From the NCBI GenBank assembly GCA_964372215.1, contig CAYJQC010000001.1, positions 204,006 to 268,005 on the forward strand: a stretch of DNA of 64,000 bases, given 5' to 3'. The translations under genes and the position numbers were made by a program. Origin of the DNA: DAIMFL01 sp964372215. Its GTDB lineage: Bacteria > Pseudomonadota > Alphaproteobacteria > Dongiales > Dongiaceae. This document shows positions 21,792 to 28,685 of the stretch, piece by piece. Each line of letters opens with the position of its first letter. The stretch's first letter is position 1. The notes under the pieces are model-generated. The model ran no database searches and was not told the origin of the DNA. It worked only from the letters and a program-made list of their open reading frames with translations.

Positions 21792-22346
21792 TCACGTCCA
21801 CGCTCCGCGCGCCCGCCGCAACCTCACCCCGGTAAGCCGCTCGACGATCGGCAGGATGCCGTGCGCCGATCGTTCCACGAGCGAGCTCAGCGGGCCGAAG
21901 ATGGCAGCGATTTCAGTCGCCAGATCAATCTCGGCGTCGTCGATCGCGTTGCGGAGCGCGAGGATCGCTTCGGTATCGCCTTCGAACGCGATGTCGCCGG
22001 AGAAGAACAACGCATCGCCGTCGAGCGCGCCATGGACCATGCCCAGCAGCGCCGCCAAGGGCCCGGCGATGCGTGCGTCCCACTGCGCGTCGACCGGCTT
22101 GCGCAAGATCTCGACCCGCGGCGCGCCCGGGCGCGGCCACAGCCGGAACGCGACCGGCAGATCGCTGGGGTCGATCAGGAACGTCGCGTTGCCGTGCTCG
22201 CCAAGCCGGACGAACAGCGAAGGATGGCGGGTTCCGGCGGCTGCCACCACCCGTGCGAGGGGAAAGCCGATCATCGGCAACGGGATCGCACCCAGCAGTG
22301 CCGCAAGCGACGGCGGGAGAATGGGAATTGCGGACCTGTCGCTCAT
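21792..22346 (-). CDS. ubiT: Ubiquinone biosynthesis accessory protein UbiT (SCP2 domain)
   Basis: A 184-residue SCP2-fold lipid-binding protein that delivers ubiquinone intermediates in the anaerobic pathway. It starts at ATG 22346 (MSDRSAIPILPPSLAALLGAIP); ATG 22358 is a possible alternative. The SCP2 signature is visible as LRKPVDAQWDARIAGPLAALLGMVHGALDGDALFFSGDIAFEGDTEAILALRNAIDDAEIDL. The last half resembles other UbiT proteins. It is immediately upstream of ubiU (17 bp). The longer frame upstream to 22550 is arginine-rich and looks like a GC shadow. Confidence 0.9.
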   Translation of the reverse strand: MSDRSAIPILPPSLAALLGAIPLPMIGFPLARVVAAAGTRHPSLFVRLGEHGNATFLIDPSDLPVAFRLWPRPGAPRVEILRKPVDAQWDARIAGPLAALLGMVHGALDGDALFFSGDIAFEGDTEAILALRNAIDDAEIDLATEIAAIFGPLSSLVERSAHGILPIVERLTGVRLRRARGAWT

Positions 22347-22503
22347 GATGCCGCGCATCGGGGACGCTGGCGGGCTTGCCGGCCCGGCGTTCGCGCGGCA
22401 GCAACGGACGCGGTCTGCCTGCGCCTGCGCCGTGCCAGCCAGGCGCCGCTCGCAGATCCGCGCAGACGCTGCGCGGCCCGCGACCGTGGCGCCATGGACG
22501 ACA

Positions 22504-22519
22504 CTTGACCCGGGTCGAG
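22504..22519. promoter_or_regulatory. Near-perfect 16-bp palindrome upstream of ubiT
   Basis: The segment cttgacccgggtcgag has a 10-bp perfect core (gacccgggtc) and a single mismatch pair outside. It sits in the 233-bp gap between the DUF2249 gene and ubiT, about 165 bp upstream of ubiT. It does not match an FNR or NnrR box. It may be an operator or simply a hairpin; the gap otherwise shows nothing clear. Confidence 0.25.
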
Positions 22520-22579
22520 TTCTGGCGGCAGAGCGACCGCGAGCAGCCACGACAGCGGATCGGGCACTGGCACGGGCAT

Positions 22580-23083
22580 CTAGCCCGTCGCCCGCCGAAA
22601 CACGACTCGCCAGTGTTCGGCCGCGAGCTGGCGGGCGCTGCTGGCGAATCCGCGGCCGCCGAGAAGCCGGCGCAGCGGCAACGGATGGAACGGCGCTTCG
22701 ATGACCAGGTCGGTTCCGCCCGGCAGCCTGGCCACGGCGTCGAGAATCATGGCAAGCGGTTCCTGTCCAAGCTCGAAGAGGGGTCTGAGGTCCAGTATCT
22801 TCTCGCTGGAGCCCGGAGCGATCGAAGGGGACGAAGGGGCCTCGCCGATCCGATCCTCCGGCCTGCGGTCCTGGGTTCCGCCCGCTGCAATGCGCAGGAT
22901 CGCCTCGGTTGTGAGGCCGAGAATGCGCGCAATGTCCGCGACGTGAAGCTCCGTCGCGACGCGCTCGTCGTTCATCACGCCCCTGAAATGGGCGAACTTC
23001 GGGTCATAGGCGACAAGACGATCGACGATCGCCTCGTCCGATAGCAACGCGTCGATCCAGCGGGTATCAGGCCCAAGAGTCAT
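22580..23083 (-). CDS. DUF1858/DUF2249-type two-domain protein
   Basis: A 167-residue small cytosolic protein. Residues 10-65 (IVDRLVAYDPKFAHFR ... VADIARILGLTTEAILRIA) look like a DUF1858-type helical domain; residues 95-165 (LDLRPLFELGQEPLAMILDAV ... PFHPLPLRRLLGGRGFAS) look like DUF2249, a TusA-like fold. Both domains recur in proteins near nitric oxide reductases, hemerythrins and NnrS. No catalytic residues can be named. It starts at ATG 23083. It is the second gene of the NnrR-box-led operon. A role in NO handling or sulfur relay is inference. Confidence 0.75.
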   Translation of the reverse strand: MTLGPDTRWIDALLSDEAIVDRLVAYDPKFAHFRGVMNDERVATELHVADIARILGLTTEAILRIAAGGTQDRRPEDRIGEAPSSPSIAPGSSEKILDLRPLFELGQEPLAMILDAVARLPGGTDLVIEAPFHPLPLRRLLGGRGFASSARQLAAEHWRVVFRRATG

Positions 23084-23163
23084 GATGCTTCCACAAGCCA
23101 GCGGCCGGATGCCTGGTCGATTTTCGGCAACATACGTCCGGCGAGCGGTTCAACGGTTGCGGC

Positions 23164-23577
23164 CTACCCGCCAAGTCCAGGCGCATCGGCCGCCTCCGCC
23201 TTCGAGAGGTCGCTGCGCTCCAGTGCGTCAATGATCTCACGGAAAACCCTGGCCGCCTCGTCCTCGTCGAATTCCATGTGGAAGCGCTTCCTGATCCCCA
23301 TGTCGGTCAGCGTCGCGTGCAGCGACGGTTCGAGTTCGTGGCGTGCGAGGCAGCGACTAACGCAATGCAGCGAGCAGCCGTCGATCGCGACAATCGAGCG
23401 ACCGGACTTGGCGATGCGGACCAGGGGCGCTACGTCGCCACCCACCCCGGCAATGCAGGACATCTCCGCATACCGGTCGCGGTCCAGGCAAAGCGCGACA
23501 TAGTTGGCCATTTGGGCGGCGCTTGAGCAGCCCGAGCAGGAGTACACCAAAGGCAATTTCCGTACGCCGCGTGGCAT
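23164..23577 (-). CDS. DGC-domain putative zinc-binding protein
   Basis: A 137-residue protein with the cysteine-rich DGC layout. C14 and C17 are in VYSCSGCSSAAQ, followed by CIAGVGGDVAPLVRIAKSGR and the signature DGCSLHCVSRCL that gives the family its name. The family is predicted to bind zinc; its function is unknown. It starts at ATG 23577 and is the promoter-proximal gene of the run ending in nnrS. The perfect NnrR-like palindrome is centred 77 bp upstream of the start, so it is probably induced with the anaerobic genes behind it. Confidence 0.8.
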   Translation of the reverse strand: MPRGVRKLPLVYSCSGCSSAAQMANYVALCLDRDRYAEMSCIAGVGGDVAPLVRIAKSGRSIVAIDGCSLHCVSRCLARHELEPSLHATLTDMGIRKRFHMEFDEDEAARVFREIIDALERSDLSKAEAADAPGLGG

Positions 23578-24114
23578 GATTCACTCTGCTGGCAACTGGT
23601 CATGAGCCTGTTACTTGTAATGGTTCCGCTCCGGCGGAGCGGCGTCTTTGCGCTTGCGCAAACACGCGAATTGCAGAGGTGCGGCAAGTCGTCTGCCAGG
23701 ACTCATTTGCGTGCAAGTGCGACATCGTGGGAGGTGCGCCGGTCTGCTTTGCGACCGCGAGATGCTGGCCGGGCGCGACCTGCCCGAGCTGGCCGTCCGG
23801 CCGGAGCAGGCGGCGGAGCAGGGGTCAGCCCCTGCGCGGGCGGGGCGCCGTTCGAGCACTGGCTTGCCAAGCCGAGCGCCGCCAAGTCGGGCCCTGCGTA
23901 TTCAGACCGGTTGCGGCCCTGTCTCCCGACGACCGTGGACGCTGGTGGGAGGCTCTGCAGAGATACCGGTTGCCATGCAAACCGGTATGGCTCACGCTGA
24001 CCCATCTCATCGTCTTTCATTGCGCCTCGTCCATCTGCGGAACGCAGTTGGCGAACGCTTCAGCGAAAAGGAAACAACAACTCGCACCGGCGAGGCACAC
24101 AGGGGAGAGATGTC
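23578..24114. promoter_or_regulatory. Long divergent intergenic region before DGC and mtoX
   Basis: 537 bp separate the DGC and methanethiol oxidase genes. It holds the NnrR-like box at 23648-23661, a 7-bp stem at 23626-23642 (ccgctcc against ggagcgg) and, next to the right-hand gene, the ribosome site AGGGGAGAGATGTC. Short ORFs inside have no recognisable product. The part from 23700 to 24050 may be a decayed gene, but I see no family in it. Confidence 0.5.
23648..23661. promoter_or_regulatory. NnrR/FNR-superfamily binding site (TTGCG-N4-CGCAA)
   Basis: The sequence ttgcgcttgcgcaa is a perfect palindrome matching the TTGCG-N4-CGCAA type used by NnrR/DnrR-class CRP/FNR regulators of denitrification genes. 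Its centre is 77 bp upstream of the DGC start on the minus strand. A TTACAA-like -10 (23615-23620, minus) would place the box near -45, about right for a class II activator. It heads the operon that ends with ubiTUV and nnrS. No nnrR gene is in the window. Confidence 0.6.
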
Positions 24115-25515
24115 ATGAATGTCCGTCCGGACCCGACCTTCCACGCCACGGCGAAGCTGGCGATGGAAGCGCCTGTTGAGACATACGCCTACACCCTCAT
24201 GCTGAGCCCCGACTTCTCGAATCCCGACGGCCTGGGTGTCGTCGACGTCGATCCGCGTTCATCGGACTACGGCAAGATCGTCCACAGCGTGATGATGCCG
24301 AACAAGGGCGACGAGTTTCACCATTTCGGGTGGAACGCCTGCTCCTCGGCCTTGTCGCCGCTGACCGGTCACGCGTTCCTGGAACGGCGATACCTGATCA
24401 TTCCGGGAATCCGATCCTCGCGGATCTACGTGATCGACACCAAGCCGGACCCCAAGCAGGCGAAAATCCACAAGATCATCGAGCCGGAGGAGGTGTTCCG
24501 CAAGACCGGCTATTCCCGGCCCCACACGATCCATTGCGGGCCGGAGGGCATCTATGTCTCGACGCTCGGCGGTGGCGGGCCGGACGGGACCGATGGCCCG
24601 CCGGGCATCTTCATCATGGACTGCGAGACCTTCGAGGTGATCGGGCGCTGGGAGATCGACCGCGGAGCGCAGGAGAAGCATTACGATTTCTGGTGGAACC
24701 TGCCGCGCGACTACATGGTCTCGAGCGAATGGGCCCTGCCGCCGCAGTTCGAGAACGGCATCGTTCCCGAGGACCTGCTCGGCAACAAGTATGGCCACCG
24801 GATTCACTTCTGGGACCTGCGCGCGCGACGCAACGTCCAGACCATCGATCTCGGCGCCAATCATCAGATGGCCCTGGAAGTCCGCCCGGCGCACGACCCG
24901 ATCAAGGAGTACGGCTTCGTCGGTGTCGTGGTGGACACCACCAACCTCGAGGGCTCGATCTGGACCTGGTGGCGCGAGGGCGGCAAATTCCACTGCGAGA
25001 AGTCCGCGGTGATTCCGCCGGAGCCGGCGGAGAAGGACATGTTGCCGCCGCTGCTGCAGGGGTTCGGCGCCGTGCCGCCGCTGATCAGCGACATCGACCT
25101 CTCGCTCGACGATCGGTTCCTCTACGTGTCCTGCTGGGGCACCGGCGAGATGCGCCAGTATGACGTGAGTGACCCGCGCAAGCCCAAGCTGGCCGGCTCG
25201 GTTCACATCGGCGGCATCGCGCGCCGCACCGCCCACCCCAACGGCAAGGCGTTCGGCGGCGGGCCGCAAATGGTCGAGATCAGCCGTGACGGCAAGCGTG
25301 TCTACTGGACCAACTCGCTGTACTCGACCTGGGACGATCAGTTCTATCCCGGCGGGATCCCCGGCGCGATGGTCAAGGCCGACATCGGCGCCAAGGGTGG
25401 CATCAAGCTGGACAAGGAGTTCTGGGTCGAGTTTCCCAAGGGATACCGATCGCACCAGATCCGGCTCGAGGGCGGCGACTGCTCGACCGACTCGTTCTGC
25501 TACCCGTCCGCCTAG
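24115..25515 (+). CDS. mtoX: Selenium-binding protein SBP56 / methanethiol oxidase
   Basis: A 466-residue beta-propeller protein of the SBP56 family. Characterised bacterial members oxidise methanethiol to formaldehyde, H2S and H2O2. Signatures are the His-rich DEFHHFGWNACSSAL near 66-80, RRYLIIPGIRSSRIYVID, SRPHTIHCGPEGIYVSTLG, KHYDFWWNLPRDYMVSSEW and the C-terminal LEGGDCSTDSFCYP. It starts at ATG 24115 after a strong AGGGGAGAG. No secretion signal is evident, unlike the periplasmic Hyphomicrobium enzyme, so its cellular site is uncertain. The next gene begins 2 bp after its stop. Confidence 0.88.
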   Translation: MNVRPDPTFHATAKLAMEAPVETYAYTLMLSPDFSNPDGLGVVDVDPRSSDYGKIVHSVMMPNKGDEFHHFGWNACSSALSPLTGHAFLERRYLIIPGIRSSRIYVIDTKPDPKQAKIHKIIEPEEVFRKTGYSRPHTIHCGPEGIYVSTLGGGGPDGTDGPPGIFIMDCETFEVIGRWEIDRGAQEKHYDFWWNLPRDYMVSSEWALPPQFENGIVPEDLLGNKYGHRIHFWDLRARRNVQTIDLGANHQMALEVRPAHDPIKEYGFVGVVVDTTNLEGSIWTWWREGGKFHCEKSAVIPPEPAEKDMLPPLLQGFGAVPPLISDIDLSLDDRFLYVSCWGTGEMRQYDVSDPRKPKLAGSVHIGGIARRTAHPNGKAFGGGPQMVEISRDGKRVYWTNSLYSTWDDQFYPGGIPGAMVKADIGAKGGIKLDKEFWVEFPKGYRSHQIRLEGGDCSTDSFCYPSA

Positions 25516-25517
25516 GG

Positions 25518-26177
25518 TTGGACGGGCTTCACTGGACCACGGCCGGGCTCTGGCTGGCCGTGGTCGCGAGCGGCGCGTATCACGGCGTCAATCCGGGCAT
25601 GGGATGGCCGCTTGCGGTTTCCGCCGGGCTGATGGGCAAGGGCGGCCGGGACGTGGCGGCGGCGCTGGTGCCGCTGGCGGCCGGGCACCTGCTGGCCATG
25701 GTCGTCATTCTCCTGCCGTTCGCGCTGATGACCGCTCTGCTCGACTGGCAGCGCGAGATCCGGATCGGCGCCGGCGGCGCGGTCTTCGCCTTCGGCGCAT
25801 ATCGCCTGCTCGACCGCCGGCACCCGCGGGCGCTCGCCCGGATCAGGCCAAGCCAGCTCGTCCTATGGTCCTTCGCGATCGCGACCGCCCACGGCGCCGG
25901 GCTGATGCTGCTGCCGATCTATCTCGGCCTCTGTTCCGCCGAGGATCTCGATGCGGCCCATCGGGCATCGTCGATCCTGATGGCGGGCAATGCAGGGATG
26001 GCGGTCCTGGTGTCGCTCGTGCACGCGCTCGCCGTGGTCACCGCCGGCGGCCTCATCGCCCTGCTGGTCCATCGCTGGCTCGGGCTGAAGTTCATCTCCA
26101 GGAGCTGGTTCAATCTGGACGTGCTGTGGGCCGGCAGCCTGATGCTGATCGGCGCGATCGGCCTCCTGACCGCGTGA
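25518..26177 (+). CDS. Membrane protein coupled to methanethiol oxidase
   Basis: A 219-residue integral membrane protein with about six TM segments. Conserved-looking polar motifs lie within or near the membrane: GAYHGVNPGMGWPLAVSAGL (19-38), AAGHLLAM and ATAHGAGLMLLPIYL. The paired histidine motifs resemble metal/sulfite-exporter-like proteins, but I cannot name a family with certainty. The only well-placed start is TTG 25518, 2 bp after the mtoX stop, implying coupled translation; a GTG a few codons later is an alternative. It may supply copper or export a product of methanethiol oxidation; that is inference. Confidence 0.7.
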   Translation: MDGLHWTTAGLWLAVVASGAYHGVNPGMGWPLAVSAGLMGKGGRDVAAALVPLAAGHLLAMVVILLPFALMTALLDWQREIRIGAGGAVFAFGAYRLLDRRHPRALARIRPSQLVLWSFAIATAHGAGLMLLPIYLGLCSAEDLDAAHRASSILMAGNAGMAVLVSLVHALAVVTAGGLIALLVHRWLGLKFISRSWFNLDVLWAGSLMLIGAIGLLTA

Positions 26178-26235
26178 GGTGCCCGGCCAGGGGAGCGGGC
26201 CGGCCGAAGCGGGCGGGATGTGCCGGGACGGCCGC

Positions 26236-27162
26236 TCAGCCCGCCAGCGGATGCACCGGCGAGCCGCGCCGGTGCAGCAGGAAGCGGCGGAAGATCTCGC
26301 GATAGCCGTGGAACAGGTAGCCGCCGTTCAGTTCCAGCAGGCGGTCGCGATGCCGCCGATACAGGGCCGGCAGCCGATACCAGGCGACACCGGGTTCGGC
26401 GTGGTGCACGACATGCAGGTTGTTGTTGAGGAACAGGAGCGAGAAGAACGGCCCGCTCTCGACCACCGCGGTGCGATGTCCGACCTCCTCCGCGGCGCGG
26501 TGCTCGGCATAGGAGCGCAGCACTGTCAGCGCGAAGCCGGGATAGACGAACAGCAGCACGTATTCGCCGAACGGAATGCCGCACACGCCGATCACCCAGC
26601 CGAGGGTGATGCCGACGGCGACGACGTGCAGCGGCCAGTGCGACAGGTAATGCCGGTCGCCGGCGAGCAGGGCGCGCGCGAGGTCGCGCAAGGTGAGGGC
26701 GGTGTAGTAGGGCGGGCTCAGCACCATCCGCCCGACCACGGTCATCATCGCCTGGCGGAGCGCCCGATGCAGCGTCGTCATTCCGGCCCAGCGCGCCTCG
26801 GTCACGTAGCTCGACTCCGGATCCTCCAGCGGGTCGGTCAGCCGGTCGTCGTCATGATGGGCCAGATGAGTCTCGCGGTAGCGGCTGTGGGGCAGCCAGA
26901 GCCACAGCGAGGGCAGGACGAACAAGCTGTTCAGCCATTGCCATCGTGTCGGGTGGCCATGCACCACCTCATGCTGGAGCGACCCGTGCAGGCAGACCAG
27001 ACAGCCGCCGAGCGGCAGCACCAGCCACCACGGGAGCGCGGCGTAATACCAGGTGACCAGTCCGAAACCGGCATAGATGCCGGCGGCGAGTCCGACCGTC
27101 TGCCATTCGACGGCCGGCCGCAGCGATACGCGTAGGTCATTGATCCCGCAGGCATTGGCCAT
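26236..27162 (-). CDS. Fatty acid desaturase family protein
   Basis: A 308-residue membrane di-iron enzyme. The three histidine boxes are visible: HGSLQHEVVHGHP (near 68-80), HLAHHDDD (about 112-119) and NNNLHVVHHAEPG near residues 245-257. Hydrophobic segments surround them. It starts at ATG 27162 (MANACGINDLRVSL); further upstream the frame runs into the divergent promoter region. It is divergent from an XRE regulator across 120 bp, which may control it. Whether it acts on lipids or on other substrates such as carotenoids or alkanes is not clear from sequence. Confidence 0.88.
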   Translation of the reverse strand: MANACGINDLRVSLRPAVEWQTVGLAAGIYAGFGLVTWYYAALPWWLVLPLGGCLVCLHGSLQHEVVHGHPTRWQWLNSLFVLPSLWLWLPHSRYRETHLAHHDDDRLTDPLEDPESSYVTEARWAGMTTLHRALRQAMMTVVGRMVLSPPYYTALTLRDLARALLAGDRHYLSHWPLHVVAVGITLGWVIGVCGIPFGEYVLLFVYPGFALTVLRSYAEHRAAEEVGHRTAVVESGPFFSLLFLNNNLHVVHHAEPGVAWYRLPALYRRHRDRLLELNGGYLFHGYREIFRRFLLHRRGSPVHPLAG

Positions 27163-27282
27163 GTGACAATAATGGGGCGGAATAGCCCCGCTGCCCATGT
27201 GGGAATGCGCACAAAGCGTAACTAATAATAACGTTACACCGCAAATGTTGACTATCCACCACAGTCGTGGCGAAATAGAGCA
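27163..27282. promoter_or_regulatory. AT-richer divergent promoter with inverted repeat
   Basis: This gap is visibly less GC-rich than its surroundings. It contains an inverted repeat GTAAC (27218-27222) against GTTAC (27233-27237) around an AT-rich spacer, and a TTGACT -35-like hexamer at 27248-27253 facing the XRE gene. It is a reasonable operator/promoter region for the divergent desaturase and regulator genes; the details are by eye. Confidence 0.4.
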
Positions 27283-28200
27283 ATGAGCTCTGGGCATCAG
27301 GATCGACCCTTGGCTGCCGGCGGCGCCCCGGCGACGACCCGGGAAGGCCGCGCCGACCGGCGCGACACCGTCGCGGTGTTCCGCCGGCGCCTGGACGAGG
27401 TGATCGGCCGCTCCGGCCTCAACCGCACCGGCTTCGCCGCCCGCATCGGGGTCGACCGCTCGACCCTGGCGCAGGTGCTGTCGGCGGCCAACGATCGCCT
27501 GCCGCGCGCCGAGACCCTGGCGTCGATCGCGGCGACCCAGCATGTCAGCGTCGACTGGCTGCTCGGCCTGTCCCAGGAAGGTCCGCTCGCCACCGACATC
27601 ATCAGCCAGCCGCTGGAGATCGCGCCGGGTGCCCATTCGCCGGCGGACGAGCGGCTGACCCGCTGGCACGCCGAGGCGGCCGGCTACAAGATCCGCTACG
27701 TCCCGGCGACGCTGCCGGATCTGCTGAAGACCGAGGAGACCATCCGCTACGAGTACCGCGACTACCACGAGCCGGTGCCGGAATCGCGCATCGAGGCGGC
27801 GGTGGCGCGGCTCGCCAATCTGCGCCGCCCCGAAGGCGACATGGAGGTGTGCAGCACGGTCCAGATGCTGGAGGGCTTCACGCGCGCCGAGGGAATCTGG
27901 CGCGACATGCCGCGGCACGCCCGCCGCCGCCAGCTCCAGCACATGATCCAGCTGGTCGACGAGCTGTACCCGGCGTTCCGCTGGTTCTTCTACAGCGGCA
28001 CTAGCCGCTATTCTGTGCCGGTCACCATCTTCGGCCCGAAGCGCGCGGCGATCTATGTCGGCCACATGTTCCTGGTGTTCAACAGCACCGAGCATATCCG
28101 CATGCTGAGCAGCCATTTCGACGCGCTGATCCGGGCGGCTGTGGTACAGCCGAACCAGGCCGCCGAGTTCCTGATGCGGCTGCTGGGCGAGCTCGACTAG
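27283..28200 (+). CDS. XRE-family transcriptional regulator
   Basis: A 305-residue DNA-binding protein. Residues about 30-95 form an XRE helix-turn-helix: FRRRLDEVIGRSGLNRTGFAARIGVDRSTLAQVLS followed by RLPRAETLASIAATQHVSVDWLLGLS. The remaining 200 residues form a ligand- or partner-binding region with no named domain (YEYRDYHEPVPESRIEAAVARL and YSVPVTIFGPKRAAIYVGHMFLVF). It starts at ATG 27283. It is divergent from the desaturase, suggesting it controls that gene and itself; the GTAAC/GTTAC repeat between them is a candidate site. Confidence 0.85.
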   Translation: MSSGHQDRPLAAGGAPATTREGRADRRDTVAVFRRRLDEVIGRSGLNRTGFAARIGVDRSTLAQVLSAANDRLPRAETLASIAATQHVSVDWLLGLSQEGPLATDIISQPLEIAPGAHSPADERLTRWHAEAAGYKIRYVPATLPDLLKTEETIRYEYRDYHEPVPESRIEAAVARLANLRRPEGDMEVCSTVQMLEGFTRAEGIWRDMPRHARRRQLQHMIQLVDELYPAFRWFFYSGTSRYSVPVTIFGPKRAAIYVGHMFLVFNSTEHIRMLSSHFDALIRAAVVQPNQAAEFLMRLLGELD

Positions 28201-28219
28201 GGAAACAGGGGGAGAACCC

Positions 28220-28675
28220 ATGACGGCAGAAGCGGCAGGGATTGCGGAGCGGCACGCCGACCCGGCGCGCCATCAGGGCGGCTGCCTGTGCGGCGCCGTG
28301 CGTTTCGAGGTGCGCGGCAGCCTGCGCCCGGTGGTCAACTGCCATTGCGGGCAATGCCTGCGCTTTCACGGCCATCACGGCGCCTATAGCGGCGCCCCGT
28401 GGGAGAACGTGACGATCGCCGGCGACGGCTTGCGCTGGTACCAGTCGTCCGACGCCGCGCGCCGCGGCTTCTGCGGCATCTGCGGCGCGTCCATGTTCTG
28501 GGAGCGGATCGGCAGCGGCTTTCTGTCGATCGCCGCCGGCTGCCTCGACCGGCCGACCGGATTGAAGACGGTGCAGCACATCTACACCGCGGATCGCGCC
28601 GACTACTACGAGATCACCGACGGGCTGGAGCAGTTGCTGGACACGATGGGCGCCGCGCTGCCGGCCGCCGAATGA
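28220..28675 (+). CDS. GFA / CENP-V family zinc protein
   Basis: A 151-residue protein of the glutathione-dependent formaldehyde-activating (GFA/CENP-V) fold. Zinc-binding cysteines are seen in GGCLCGAVRFEV (22, 24), NCHCGQCLRFHG (41, 43, 46) and FCGICGASMFW (about 94, 97). It starts at ATG 28220 after GGGGGAGAACC. Most members are not true formaldehyde-activating enzymes, so the reaction is unknown. It lies 19 bp after the XRE gene and just before the PhnD-like gene, probably co-transcribed. Confidence 0.88.
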   Translation: MTAEAAGIAERHADPARHQGGCLCGAVRFEVRGSLRPVVNCHCGQCLRFHGHHGAYSGAPWENVTIAGDGLRWYQSSDAARRGFCGICGASMFWERIGSGFLSIAAGCLDRPTGLKTVQHIYTADRADYYEITDGLEQLLDTMGAALPAAE

Positions 28676-28685
28676 TGGGCCGCCG

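Noticed and set aside
21775..21801. GTG 21801 as the ubiU start
   Set aside because: It is possible, but ATG 21774 aligns with the start of homologs and avoids overlap with ubiT, so it was preferred.
23602..24179. Plus-strand frames in the DGC-mtoX gap
   Set aside because: They show no domain, and their lengths and composition fit chance frames; no ribosome site supports them.
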